Shown here: piece by piece, positions 25,302 to 35,026 of the stretch
Numbering within the stretch: the first letter of the stretch is position 1
How the letters are laid out: each line of letters begins with the position of its first letter
From: CALKZN01 sp050633785
GTDB lineage: Bacteria > Pseudomonadota > Gammaproteobacteria > Arenicellales > Arenicellaceae
Direction: 5' to 3'
NCBI GenBank assembly: GCA_050633785.1
Contig: JBOEHE010000047.1
Coordinates: 1 to 64,000 of the forward strand
Length of the DNA: 64,000 nucleotides
Program-made: the position numbers and the translations under genes
The notes under the pieces: model-generated
What the model saw: only the letters and a program-made list of their open reading frames with translations
What the model was told of the DNA's origin: nothing
The model's database searches: none

Positions 25302-26693
25302 TTACAAATCAAGGTTTTGTTTTTGTTCAAGTTGTTGACGCTCTGCTTCAATAAACATAACTTTTGGCAACGCGAAAACAAAGCCAACCAGAAAGCCCAA
25401 CAGAATCAGAATGAATAGATCACCATACACCTGAGAGGCTACAATATAGGTTGGAACATTAGATAAAGCAAAAGCGGTGATTCCAATAGCAACTCTGGAA
25501 GTGGGCGTATCTGTACGCGAAACGAAGTTTAAAGTTTTGTAAAAAAAACGGACTGTTGTATACACTAACCATAGTGAGACCAACAAGCCAGGGACACCCA
25601 GTTCGGCAACAATTTTACCCAAGCCCCCCTCACCAGCACCACCAGCAATCGAAACGCCTAACGATTGTGTTCCTTGAGAAGCAATGCCAACACCTCCACC
25701 AAACCAACCTACTCTATTGATGGCCCATGAAATTGATTGTAAACCCAGAGTTTTGAAACGTTCATCAGCATCGGCAAATACCGATATTCCCCGCGCATAA
25801 TACAAATCGATATTGCTTTGCGCCAGGCTGGGGAAAACGAAAAAAGAAACTCCCCAGATAATCCCAATAACGATAACGACGGCGAGTAACACTTGCGCTG
25901 ATATATTACGACGAAAGTACATAAACAAAATAGAATACAGACAGGCAAAAATAAAAAACTGCATGATCATTTTACGCCGACCAGTCAGACCAATTGCGAC
26001 AATCAAAACAACAATCGCAATGGTACTTAACAACATAGTTGATTTATTTCTACTGGCGAATGCCAAAATCAATAAAAAAGAAGCTCCTGCTCCTAAATGC
26101 CAACCCGCCACTTCTGATGTTCGCATAAAACCTGAATGCGCTTTTAAAATGGTACCTTGGTCATAGATCACCAACCCGGCGCCAACTTCTTTGAAAATTT
26201 TGTGCTCAATACCACTGAACGACAAATAAACAGTCACCGCCAGGGCGCAAGAAAACAGGCAGTATAATAATAAGAAATGTTGGAATTCTTTATTATTACG
26301 GATCGCAAAATAGCTGATCGAAATAGCAAATAGCGGTGCAATATAAGCAGCCACCCCTATTCCGGTCAAAATGATATTTTCATACGCAATAAATGAGTAA
26401 ATTGTTTGATAAAAAACCAGAAAGAAAAACAGTAAAATAGGAATTTTAAAGCTGGGAGTCCACACTTGTATTTCCGATAAACTGCGCAGACCGTCACGCA
26501 GGAAATAACCCAGCATACCGGCCCCAAAAACCACTCCAACCATGACTACCATAAACACCGGCTCACCAGCTATCAGCTTTCGCAAAGGGTCTTGTGCAAA
26601 GCCAATTAAAACACAGCAAATCAATAGAAAATTGGGCCTTAGCACACACACTACTGACAGTATCACTACTATGGTTAAGGTTAAACTCAGCAT
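25302..26693 (-). CDS. O-antigen polymerase/ligase-like membrane protein (Wzy-type)
   Basis: 463 residues, about 11-12 membrane helices with a large periplasmic loop (about 290-370) rich in Gly (VGWFGGGVGIASQGTQ). The topology and the location among glycosyltransferases fit a Wzy-type polymerase or a ligase, a group that is poorly conserved in sequence. A second ligase-like gene lies at 42503, so the two may split polymerisation and ligation. It lies between two GT4 genes; 60 bases separate it from the upstream one. Confidence 0.7.
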   Translation of the reverse strand: MLSLTLTIVVILSVVCVLRPNFLLICCVLIGFAQDPLRKLIAGEPVFMVVMVGVVFGAGMLGYFLRDGLRSLSEIQVWTPSFKIPILLFFFLVFYQTIYSFIAYENIILTGIGVAAYIAPLFAISISYFAIRNNKEFQHFLLLYCLFSCALAVTVYLSFSGIEHKIFKEVGAGLVIYDQGTILKAHSGFMRTSEVAGWHLGAGASFLLILAFASRNKSTMLLSTIAIVVLIVAIGLTGRRKMIMQFFIFACLYSILFMYFRRNISAQVLLAVVIVIGIIWGVSFFVFPSLAQSNIDLYYARGISVFADADERFKTLGLQSISWAINRVGWFGGGVGIASQGTQSLGVSIAGGAGEGGLGKIVAELGVPGLLVSLWLVYTTVRFFYKTLNFVSRTDTPTSRVAIGITAFALSNVPTYIVASQVYGDLFILILLGFLVGFVFALPKVMFIEAERQQLEQKQNLDL

Positions 26694-26753
26694 CAGCAGT
26701 CTTGATAAGTTAGTGCATTAAGTTGCAGACAGGTGATATTCATAGTCATTCTT

Positions 26754-27953
26754 TTAATTATTTTCGAGCGAAAGGCCTCGGCTCAAGGCCTGGCAATAAA
26801 TATCAGTATCATGCTCCATAACAATCTGCAATGAATATTGCTGAAAACGTCGATACAATTCTTTATCCGTACTCAGCCGTTCTATAGCGTGAGCTAGCTT
26901 TTTTACATCGCCCCAGGGATAAACCAAGGCATTACGTTCGGGTTGAGCACTGCTATTTTCTCCCACAGCTCCCACCTGGTTTGACACTATGATTGGTAAA
27001 CCGAATGGCAAAGCTTCAGAAACCACTGCCCCAAAGGGTTCCTTACTCGAGGTTAAAGCAAGTACATCAGCTGCATACAAATGTCGGGCAATGTCAGATT
27101 GGTTAACAAAGCCCGCTATTACGACTTGCGACTGTATATCATGTTCTCTGGCAAGATTTATAATATTGTCACGCTGGGCACCATCTCCCATAAACAAAAT
27201 GACAACATCAGGATTTGCAACATTAACCAGGGCTTCAACCAGATCTGCCGGGCGTTTGTAATCAACCAGTTTCCCAGAAAAAATCACGACAAAGGCATCT
27301 TCTGCGATACCATACTGTTCGCGTAAACCTTTGCGATCATCTGCCACCAACTGGTCACGTTGCCGGATTAAACGCTGCATATCAATCGGATAGCAAGCTC
27401 GTTGAATACGCCTCACTGGCACACCATAATGCCTTAAGTAACGCTGATTTTGCTCACTGACAGCAATAAATGCATCGCAACGATTCAAAAACAAACGGAC
27501 AATCAGTTGTTTTAACAAGCGAGTCGCAATCCCTCTATGGTCCAACAGATTCGAGTCTGAACTGTAGATGATGCGTCGCTTTTGATGGTTTCTGAACTCC
27601 TTCCATAATACTCGCCAATTGACCCTGGCCCAATAGCCATTGAGCCAGATAGCATCAGCTGCATAGTCATCAAGGCGTTGATGAATATCACCACTATCAA
27701 TCTCTTCAAAAGAAAATCTCTGGATAATTTTACCAGGATTGACGAATTCATAGTCATAGCCTTCCAACAAAGGTAAATCCCAGGAAAACTGTACTCCAAA
27801 GTCCTTATCAAGGCTATCCTTAACACCATTTTCAGCCATATAAAATACCTTAACATCAAAACCATAATCTCGTGTCAGGCGTTGATATACCGGCACAAAA
27901 TGCTGGATAGGATGGGATGCGATAATAGCTAGTTTAAGAGGTTTTGCGTTCAT
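26754..27953 (-). CDS. Glycosyltransferase family 4
   Basis: 399 residues with the GT-B fold. N terminus LAIIASHPIQHFVPVYQRL; C-terminal domain with VIFSGKLVDYKRPADLVEAL near 215-235 and SKEPFGAVVSEALPFGLPII, the EX7E donor-site region. The start overlaps the stop of nothing upstream, and the ATG of the preceding gene frame is shared as ATGA with the GT2 at 27950, so translation is coupled. The specific sugar is unknown. Confidence 0.88.
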   Translation of the reverse strand: MNAKPLKLAIIASHPIQHFVPVYQRLTRDYGFDVKVFYMAENGVKDSLDKDFGVQFSWDLPLLEGYDYEFVNPGKIIQRFSFEEIDSGDIHQRLDDYAADAIWLNGYWARVNWRVLWKEFRNHQKRRIIYSSDSNLLDHRGIATRLLKQLIVRLFLNRCDAFIAVSEQNQRYLRHYGVPVRRIQRACYPIDMQRLIRQRDQLVADDRKGLREQYGIAEDAFVVIFSGKLVDYKRPADLVEALVNVANPDVVILFMGDGAQRDNIINLAREHDIQSQVVIAGFVNQSDIARHLYAADVLALTSSKEPFGAVVSEALPFGLPIIVSNQVGAVGENSSAQPERNALVYPWGDVKKLAHAIERLSTDKELYRRFQQYSLQIVMEHDTDIYCQALSRGLSLENN

Positions 27954-28864
27954 TGAGACAGTAACTTCGGACCTTTTATTATTAACATTATAGCGCCAAG
28001 CAAACCACGCAGTTCACCCACCAATCGAACTGGAATCCACCAGGGTTGCCGCAGGTAAAAACGCGCAGCAATAGAACTTATAAGACGTTGTGCACTGTAC
28101 CGCACTTTTTCCAGACCAGACGCTTGTCGCAGCACGAAGTAGTATTCGCCAATACTGTGATCAGGTCTAGCCGAAGTTAAGAAATTCGCCACGTAAGAGC
28201 GGGTGCCTCCCTGTAATGCTTTAAGGTGATGAATGCAGGCATCAGGAACGAACCAACACTGCTGTCCACTGTGAGTCAATAGACGCCGGCAGAACTCTGT
28301 CTCAAAACGGTAGGCCACTCCAACAAAGTTGCTATCAAATCCTCCACAGGCAATTGCGGCCAAACGGTTAACAACCAGATTCCCTGCCATGCAATTACGG
28401 ATAGAGCGTACCTTGGTTGAATTAAAGGGAAATTGTAAATCAGCACTAAAGCCTTTGCCATAGTGTTCATGTAAGGCTGGCTCGGCCTGTTGTTCTGGTT
28501 GCAGAATCTGCCCCACTGTAGCTACAACATGCTTGTGCTTCAACTGTTGAAGATGCGCTTCTATCAATGTTTTTACCGGAATAATGTCATCATCAAGAAA
28601 TAGCACGTAATCAGACTGCGATGCCAACAAGCCTTGATTCATGGCATTAGGTATCGAAGGTTTGTTTAAGCGTAACCAGTTTATTTTCTGTTCAGTGTGC
28701 CATTGTTGTAATTGCACTGCCACTGGGTCATCGTTGTGATAGTCGGTTTGATCAACAATAATCAGTCGTTGTGCCAGAATTGTCTGCTGTTGTAAATAAT
28801 GGATGGTTTCCAGTAACAAAGCCCCACGCTGATAAGTTGGTATAACAATATCCAGGCTAGTCAT
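27950..28864 (-). CDS. Glycosyltransferase family 2
   Basis: 304 residues with the GT-A fold. N-terminal SLDIVIPTYQRG and the metal/nucleotide-binding stretch YVLFLDDDIIP near residue 95. A conserved GGFDSNFVG and ETEFCRRL follow, typical of inverting GT2 enzymes. The C-terminal amphipathic segment (about 255-300) may sit on the inner membrane. Four-base overlaps link it to both neighbours. Confidence 0.88.
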   Translation of the reverse strand: MTSLDIVIPTYQRGALLLETIHYLQQQTILAQRLIIVDQTDYHNDDPVAVQLQQWHTEQKINWLRLNKPSIPNAMNQGLLASQSDYVLFLDDDIIPVKTLIEAHLQQLKHKHVVATVGQILQPEQQAEPALHEHYGKGFSADLQFPFNSTKVRSIRNCMAGNLVVNRLAAIACGGFDSNFVGVAYRFETEFCRRLLTHSGQQCWFVPDACIHHLKALQGGTRSYVANFLTSARPDHSIGEYYFVLRQASGLEKVRYSAQRLISSIAARFYLRQPWWIPVRLVGELRGLLGAIMLIIKGPKLLSQ

Positions 28865-29844
28865 TCAGGAACTCCCTGCACCTGCTTCTGCGCTTTACGC
28901 TTACCGTGCAAGATGCCAGCATTGATTACACATTGCAGGTATCTGTCGTAACGCCCCAGCAAACATTGCCTAATTCCCTTTAACCAAAACAACCATTCAG
29001 CCCAAATGGAAGTTGGTGAGTGATTTTCAATAATACTTTCTGCTTTGCCTTTTTCTACACCGTGCAAAAACATATAGCGAGTTGTTAGTCTTTCTAACCA
29101 TACATCGTGGTAACAAATTACCTCACCACAATAAAAGCCCAGCGCATCTTTACCCTTGGCTCTTTGGAAATATTCAGTCTCTTCCCCTCGGCCTGGTACT
29201 GACCCAATAACGCCCAAATCTACACGGAAAACGCCATTTTTATCGATTAGCCGGCGCGATAATGCGAAACTGGCACCGTAAGGTGTAGGCATTGATTCAG
29301 TATATTCGATGATATTTTCACCCAAATCATACTTACACAAAACGCCAGCGATCAAAGACATGTTTTCATCTTTTAACCATGCAGGCCTGGCTGTCTGTTG
29401 CCAATTTAACAAAATACGTCCACCCAAATAGTCTGCGTCGTTACTGCTAATTGCAATGTAATAATTGTGCAACCAATATTGCTCCAGTATCACATCATCA
29501 TCAGTAAAGCAGATCCAATCTGAGTCAGTAACCTCAAGAGCATGATTTCTTGCATAAGACAGGCCCTGTCTTGCCTCAAATTCATACCGTAACGGATAAT
29601 GACATTCAAAAGATTCAACAATGTTCCTGGTGTCATCACTAGAGTTATTATCAACCACGACAAACTCGACACGGCAATTACTTGGCACTTGCAATTCATC
29701 ATTGATGTTGTTCAACAAGCGTAATAACTTCTGGCTGCGATTATACGTGCAAATACATACGCTGATACTCAGGCTTTCAGAGGACGGTGTTGCCACTATT
29801 ATCTCACCCGTACAGCTGAAAACAGCCGCCTCTGATAGACCCAT
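28861..29844 (-). CDS. Glycosyltransferase family 2
   Basis: The open frame extends to 29970, overlapping the upstream gene by 86 bases. The in-frame ATG at 29844 (MGLSEAAV) removes that overlap and leaves a complete GT-A domain, so I prefer it (about 327 residues); the longer form remains possible. Motifs: SISVCICTYNRS, VVVDNNSSDD and the donor site WICFTDDDVILE, then GRGEETEYFQRA. The C-terminal part carries Trp-rich segments (WAEWLFWLKG) suited to membrane association. Confidence 0.83.
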   Translation of the reverse strand: MGLSEAAVFSCTGEIIVATPSSESLSISVCICTYNRSQKLLRLLNNINDELQVPSNCRVEFVVVDNNSSDDTRNIVESFECHYPLRYEFEARQGLSYARNHALEVTDSDWICFTDDDVILEQYWLHNYYIAISSNDADYLGGRILLNWQQTARPAWLKDENMSLIAGVLCKYDLGENIIEYTESMPTPYGASFALSRRLIDKNGVFRVDLGVIGSVPGRGEETEYFQRAKGKDALGFYCGEVICYHDVWLERLTTRYMFLHGVEKGKAESIIENHSPTSIWAEWLFWLKGIRQCLLGRYDRYLQCVINAGILHGKRKAQKQVQGVPE

Positions 29845-29884
29845 TCTCTGGGCATCCTGTTGCCATAAACGTTGCCAAACATCA

Positions 29885-30958
29885 TCAGTGCTCCAATCGC
29901 TGCATTTTTTCCAACAATTGTTGGTGCCTTGCCGCTGTATTAATATACTCTTGGGCACAACGAAGCGCATTTTGTTTCATTTGCTGCAGATTATTACTTA
30001 TGTCTTGTACCGCCTGATTGAATTGTTCCTGACTATCCACCATATAACCGCAGTTATAATCTTCTACAAATTGAAAGCTTGGCTGTCGGCTGACAATAAC
30101 AGGTACCCCCATTGCGATAAACATACACAGACGATTTGAACTGATTCCCATTTTCTGGAATTGTGGCGAATCATTATGATAAATAGCAACCCCAATATCA
30201 ACCTCGCCCATACTCTGCCATGCTTGTTGCCAGCTCAAGCGTTTATCACTGAGTTTTATACGATCACTGTCTCTGTGCTGCAGCAGCAATAGGCGTGTCA
30301 GTGAGTCAATACCCAATGGCTGGATAATCATGCTCAGGTAGTCATAGTCATTTAACGCTTGTAAAGCCCATTGCACACCACCGGTCATGTTAAAACCGCC
30401 TGAGAATGCCAAAATGACTTGTTCAGAACGAGGCTCAGTGCGCCTGACAAGCGCTTGTGGAGGTTCTAAAAAACATCCAGGATAAACGATTACTTCCTGC
30501 TTATCCGTCATATGCGCATAGGATTTCTGTAAAGCAATTCGTGACTCATCATTCACAATAGTCAACTGCGCACGACGCATAGCCCATCGACATATTTTTT
30601 TCCAATACTCCGACCTGTCCCCTCTATAGCTGCCTGATTTAATTTCATCACTGAGAAAAATCAAAGGTTTCCGATATATAAAGGCCAACAGTCCAGCAAT
30701 AGCAATTGGGTCTTCAGATGTGCAGCTAAAATAGTCGTACTCGAACCAACGTTTGGAAAATACGTTTCGCAAACACCATTTTATCCCATACTGCACAGGT
30801 AATAATGGTGCACTCATCATAGTGGCATCAGCAGACTCAATGTCAGGGGAATAAAACTCCACCTCAACATTCATAGCCCTATAAGCCCGAACCAGAGCAT
30901 CATTAGGGGGGGATGTCTGTAAATAGGGCAGTAATAAGAAGTGAGCAGCTTTTTTCAT
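29885..30958 (-). CDS. Glycosyltransferase, GT4-like
   Basis: 357 residues. The GT-B fold is suggested by the N-terminal AAHFLLLPYLQTSPP, a central VIVYPGCFL hinge, and the C-terminal MGEVDIGVAIYHND and SSNRLCMFIAMGVPVIVS region, where the usual EX7E is loosened to a Ser-Asn-Arg form. It is less typical than its neighbours and could belong to another GT-B family. It is within the operon, 13 bases downstream of the GT2 at 30972. Confidence 0.75.
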   Translation of the reverse strand: MKKAAHFLLLPYLQTSPPNDALVRAYRAMNVEVEFYSPDIESADATMMSAPLLPVQYGIKWCLRNVFSKRWFEYDYFSCTSEDPIAIAGLLAFIYRKPLIFLSDEIKSGSYRGDRSEYWKKICRWAMRRAQLTIVNDESRIALQKSYAHMTDKQEVIVYPGCFLEPPQALVRRTEPRSEQVILAFSGGFNMTGGVQWALQALNDYDYLSMIIQPLGIDSLTRLLLLQHRDSDRIKLSDKRLSWQQAWQSMGEVDIGVAIYHNDSPQFQKMGISSNRLCMFIAMGVPVIVSRQPSFQFVEDYNCGYMVDSQEQFNQAVQDISNNLQQMKQNALRCAQEYINTAARHQQLLEKMQRLEH

Positions 30959-30971
30959 TATTGTTCCACCC

Positions 30972-31871
30972 TTATAAGGCTTTTGGCTCCAGTCTTGTCT
31001 GGTCTAAGCTGGGTAGATTAACGACACCTTTATGATAATCAGCGAGGAAGCGTTCACTGTAGGTTTTAATATAATCTACCGGAAAACCATTATTATCTGC
31101 CGCAGTTGTCGCTGTTGGATTCATAGCCAACGCACTAAAATCAAGCCTGTCATACCAGTTGTGATAATGTGTAATGGTATCACCAATTGCGTAAAAGTTA
31201 CCTAAACCATATTGCAGATCTGCCAGCTTTTCGTGCCAAACATTTGTTACAATTTCAGGTGTGTAACGAACCTCAGGCATTTGATTGGAATGCAAAACTC
31301 TCATCATCTGCCAATGCAGGTTTTCAGACTGTATTTGCTCATGCAAATGATGAGTCACATGAGGAGCATAAAAATCAAGTTTTGATTCTGTTTGCTTGCG
31401 CCAAGGTAAAAAACGGTGTTTTACCATAAACGTCTGCCGAATACGGTTCGCCAGTTGAGTATTAAACAACAGAAAAGAACTTTCCGGCATATTTTTGCCA
31501 AACGGTCGAGTCATTGGTCCACAACCAATATCTTCAGGAGACACTAAAGCAGTCTGTGAATTCATTTGTTTAAGACAACACTCAAACCAATCATCAGCCA
31601 ACATCACTACATCGGCATGAATTAACAGAGTGTAGTCAGCTTTTGATTTAGCAAATAAGTGATTTAAAGCATCACCTTGATTGCATTTTTTGACTATTAA
31701 CTCAACTCCAGCTGCACGTGTTATAGCCTGAGACTGATCCTCAGAGCAGTTATCTAAAACGACTATTTCTGCTTCCAAGTGCGCTGCTGTCTGCTGCAGT
31801 GCTTGCAAACAAATGGGCAGAAACAGTTCACTATTCCAACTCGTAACACCAATAAATAATGTTGAATTCAC
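30972..31871 (-). CDS. Glycosyltransferase family 2
   Basis: 299 residues. N-terminal LFIGVTSWNSELFL, IVVLDNCSEDQS and the donor site LLIHADVVMLADD, where HADV replaces the more usual DDD form. The remaining half holds several His and Trp residues (NVWHEKLADL) of unknown role. It overlaps the upstream GT4 by four bases. Donor and acceptor are unknown. Confidence 0.82.
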   Translation of the reverse strand: MNSTLFIGVTSWNSELFLPICLQALQQTAAHLEAEIVVLDNCSEDQSQAITRAAGVELIVKKCNQGDALNHLFAKSKADYTLLIHADVVMLADDWFECCLKQMNSQTALVSPEDIGCGPMTRPFGKNMPESSFLLFNTQLANRIRQTFMVKHRFLPWRKQTESKLDFYAPHVTHHLHEQIQSENLHWQMMRVLHSNQMPEVRYTPEIVTNVWHEKLADLQYGLGNFYAIGDTITHYHNWYDRLDFSALAMNPTATTAADNNGFPVDYIKTYSERFLADYHKGVVNLPSLDQTRLEPKAL

Positions 31872-33277
31872 AGAGATTCCACCTCGTGCAATTTCTGTAA
31901 GAATTGCTCTTGTATTTCACCTGAAGCCTCGGACAAACTGTGGGGCCACTCTGCCCCAGGACTATTTTGCAGTGCCGATTTACCCAATAGAGTTCGCACC
32001 TTATGTCCTAACACATGCCCTAAAAACTGTTCTATTCTGCCTTGTTTCTGCCAGCCCTTTCGACACATTACTGCAGGTTTTGCAGGGATATCAGCAATGA
32101 CACTCAACATTGCTTGAGACCAATCTTCGATAGATTTCTCACGACTATAACGCTGCAATACCAATTGATATGCTTGGCAAACCAGTCGATGGTATAACTC
32201 TGAGTCACGCAAACGCATAACAGCCTCTGCTGCAGCTTTAGGCTCTCCAACCGGGAATAACAATGCATTGTCATCATCAATCAAAGCACCTTCAGACATA
32301 TAACCACTGTATTGACTACTGACGATTGCCATCCCTTGAGACATCGCTTCCCAAATCACAATCGGTCCGGTTTCCCAATCTGAAAATAGCACTAAAACAT
32401 CCGCTTTTTGATAAGCTTGTTCCAACAATTGCTGATGTGATAGATTGCCTAAATACGTAAACTGTCCCTGTTTAACAGTATTATGTAGCGCCTTCACAGT
32501 CACGTCTGCCTCTTCGCCAGCACCCGCCATCAGCAAATGATAAGGAAACGCGTTTTGTTCCAATTCTTTCACCATTTCCACCAAATCGGAAATACGTTTC
32601 TGCTCTTGTTCAATACGCCCAGCGTATAAAATGACTAATGGTTTTGACACATCGGCAATTTGAGAGTTAATTGGGGAGTTAACACACTTTGTTGCTATCA
32701 CATCATCAATGCTGTCCGGTAATTCAACGCCATAAGGCGCATATAAAACTCGTTTTGATGGAAATTCCGACCACTGCTTCACCATCTCGCCAGTTAAGCG
32801 ATTAGTGACCACCACAGCATCAATTTTCTCACCATGATGTTTGATATCAAGAAAAAAATCCGCTTGCAAACCATGCAAGGTCATTACTGCTTTTGGCGCT
32901 CTGCTGTCAGGCTTATTATCACGATTTTTAACTCTATTGACAGCATCAAACACATCCGGTGCATTAACAGAAATAACCAGATCTGCTTTTGTTTGCTCGG
33001 CTGCTGTGGCAATCGCCTGCACTCTGCCTTCACGGGTACCGCTTCGAGAATATATAGGAACAACTGTCACCTTTTCATGATCAATGTCATGCTCTGCAAG
33101 ATATTCCTCGATGTTATGAAACTGCCCAGCAAGCAAGCCTAAATGCACTGAAAAACCATTCTCTACAAGACCTGTCAGCACATACCGCAACCAAACAGCA
33201 ACGCCACCCAATGGATAAGCTGAAGGGGCTACAAACAATACTGAAGCATTTTTTCCAGGCATATCTGACATAATCAA
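31868..33277 (-). CDS. Glycosyltransferase family 4 with extended C terminus
   Basis: 469 residues, longer than its GT4 neighbours. N-terminal VLFVAPSAYPLGGVAVWLR, a donor-binding domain with ILYAGRIEQEQKRISDLVEM, and DWETGPIVIWEAMSQGMAIV in the EX7E position. About 80 extra residues follow the GT-B core and may contact the membrane or partners. Met3 and Met6 are alternative starts. It shares ATGA overlaps with the FkbM gene upstream and the GT2 gene downstream. Confidence 0.87.
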   Translation of the reverse strand: MIMSDMPGKNASVLFVAPSAYPLGGVAVWLRYVLTGLVENGFSVHLGLLAGQFHNIEEYLAEHDIDHEKVTVVPIYSRSGTREGRVQAIATAAEQTKADLVISVNAPDVFDAVNRVKNRDNKPDSRAPKAVMTLHGLQADFFLDIKHHGEKIDAVVVTNRLTGEMVKQWSEFPSKRVLYAPYGVELPDSIDDVIATKCVNSPINSQIADVSKPLVILYAGRIEQEQKRISDLVEMVKELEQNAFPYHLLMAGAGEEADVTVKALHNTVKQGQFTYLGNLSHQQLLEQAYQKADVLVLFSDWETGPIVIWEAMSQGMAIVSSQYSGYMSEGALIDDDNALLFPVGEPKAAAEAVMRLRDSELYHRLVCQAYQLVLQRYSREKSIEDWSQAMLSVIADIPAKPAVMCRKGWQKQGRIEQFLGHVLGHKVRTLLGKSALQNSPGAEWPHSLSEASGEIQEQFLQKLHEVESL

Positions 33278-34071
33278 ACCTGGTTATAGATGCGATCTAT
33301 CGATTCATCGACAGGTCCAGCCAAACGATTATGACGAAAGAGCATATCCGTCTCCATCAACACATGATTACCTCGATGCCAAGCCCGCATTGTTTGTAGG
33401 TGAAAGCCCTGAGCTGCCATGAATTCATGTACTTGGGTAAAACTGGCGGCATCATGATAAAGCGGCTTTATTGCTGACTCAACAAGAACATAATCCGTTT
33501 TAGCCAAGGTCTCTAGACTTCCTTGCAACGCTTTGAGTTCAAAACCTTGCACATCAATTTTGATTAACCGAACAGCCTGTATTTCCTGTTGCGCACAATA
33601 ATCATCCAAACGCATAATAGGTAAAGACGAAACATCAATATCGCCATGTTGAAAACGTAGCTCATTCCATGCCTGTTCATTTGGTTGTAAGAACGAACTC
33701 GACACTGTCGATTCAGTTAAATAATAAAACGGTAGGTTTTCCTCTTTATTGCCCAAGCCTACGGCATTAAATGTTATTTGTTCAGAACTTTCAGCCTTAG
33801 CAGCCAATTTTTTGGCCGCTATGGGTTCAGGCTCAAATTGGTGAATGCGGGCTTGTGGATTCCAATCAAGCCAGCACTGACTGAACCATCCATTACGCGC
33901 ACCCACGTCGATAACGATATGAACATCTTCTGTACGTCCTATTGGTTCTACAATACTCCAATCATTATGTATCCTTGCCAGAGGTAAACCTAAGCATTTT
34001 TTCAGCCCTTGTTTTACAGATCTTGGCAATAAGCTGCGCAGACCATTCGTTAAAGCTAATCGATAGTTCAC
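33274..34071 (-). CDS. FkbM-family methyltransferase
   Basis: 265 residues. SAM-binding motif VIDVGARNGWFSQ near residue 53, then HQFEPEPIAAKKL, and the FkbM-typical LIKIDVQGFELKALQG near 166-181. FkbM enzymes O-methylate sugars or polyketides; here methylation of a glycan residue, possibly at the chain end, is likely. In ABC-dependent O-antigen systems terminal methylation can set chain length, which fits the nearby Wzt with a glycan-binding domain. Coupled by overlap to both neighbours. Confidence 0.87.
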   Translation of the reverse strand: MNYRLALTNGLRSLLPRSVKQGLKKCLGLPLARIHNDWSIVEPIGRTEDVHIVIDVGARNGWFSQCWLDWNPQARIHQFEPEPIAAKKLAAKAESSEQITFNAVGLGNKEENLPFYYLTESTVSSSFLQPNEQAWNELRFQHGDIDVSSLPIMRLDDYCAQQEIQAVRLIKIDVQGFELKALQGSLETLAKTDYVLVESAIKPLYHDAASFTQVHEFMAAQGFHLQTMRAWHRGNHVLMETDMLFRHNRLAGPVDESIDRIYNQV

Positions 34072-35015
34072 GAATTCTGCCCGCGAATCTTAAACAGCAA
34101 CACCAGAATACTTTTTATATTTGCTACGCTCAGGCAATCCCATCGAAAATAATATAAAACATGCAAACCCTCAATAACACCGCGAAAATAGGCGTAATCG
34201 GTATAACAGCAGTGCAATAAATAGTTGAGTTTGGCACTTATAAAATGCTTCAAAAATGAATCATTATGAGGATTACTCTGTTCACTGGTTTGCAAATTCT
34301 GAGATAACACTTTTAAGGCTCGCATATTTTCAAACCGTCTTCGCTCAGATTCTCGAGAGATGTTGAGTTCGTGCGTAATACAATGCACAACAGGCTCTAT
34401 ATCAATTAATTTTACTTTTGCCAGATAACAAAAGCGCAGCAACAACTCCCCATCTTCGCAGCTAGCCAACCGTTCATCCAAACCTCCTACCTGCTCGAAA
34501 ATAGATTTTCTGAACGACGTCGCTCCGGTTGCTATATGAGTTGTAACATCGCCCGTTAACATCCAGGAAAATACATTATCAACAGGCCCTTGTGGTCCAC
34601 TGATAAATTCCTTTTTTTCACCTTCAACATAAACCTCTCGAATAGAAGGCTCTAATACAACATCAACGTTTTCCTGTTTAAAAGCGGGCAGGCAATGTAC
34701 AAAACGGTTTTCAAGAAAAAGATCATCATCATCCAAAAAGAAGATAATCTCGCCTTTTGCCTGGCTAACGGCAAAATTACGGCAGCTGGAAGGACCACCT
34801 CTGGGTGCTGTTGGATTGGAAAACACGTGTATTGGTGCGGATTGATTATCAATGACGATATCACTCAACGGGCCACCTGAGTCATCCACGATAATAATTT
34901 CATAAGACACTGAGTCTAATTCCGCTTTTGTCGCAGCTGACACCACAGATTTCACAGCACAATTCAACATTTTCAGTCGATTGCAAGTGGGAATGACAAT
35001 AGAAGCTTGAATCAT
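34068..35015 (-). CDS. Glycosyltransferase family 2
   Basis: 315 residues with the GT-A fold: SIVIPTCNRLKML, IVDDSGG and the donor site IIFFLDDDDLFLENR near residue 92, followed by GGLDERLASCEDGELLLR with the catalytic-base region (ED). The C-terminal 100 residues are helical and Tyr/Cys-rich. It lies 11 bases downstream of wzt, in the same operon. Confidence 0.88.
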   Translation of the reverse strand: MIQASIVIPTCNRLKMLNCAVKSVVSAATKAELDSVSYEIIIVDDSGGPLSDIVIDNQSAPIHVFSNPTAPRGGPSSCRNFAVSQAKGEIIFFLDDDDLFLENRFVHCLPAFKQENVDVVLEPSIREVYVEGEKKEFISGPQGPVDNVFSWMLTGDVTTHIATGATSFRKSIFEQVGGLDERLASCEDGELLLRFCYLAKVKLIDIEPVVHCITHELNISRESERRRFENMRALKVLSQNLQTSEQSNPHNDSFLKHFISAKLNYLLHCCYTDYAYFRGVIEGLHVLYYFRWDCLSVANIKSILVLLFKIRGQNS

Positions 35016-35026
35016 ACCGAGAAAAC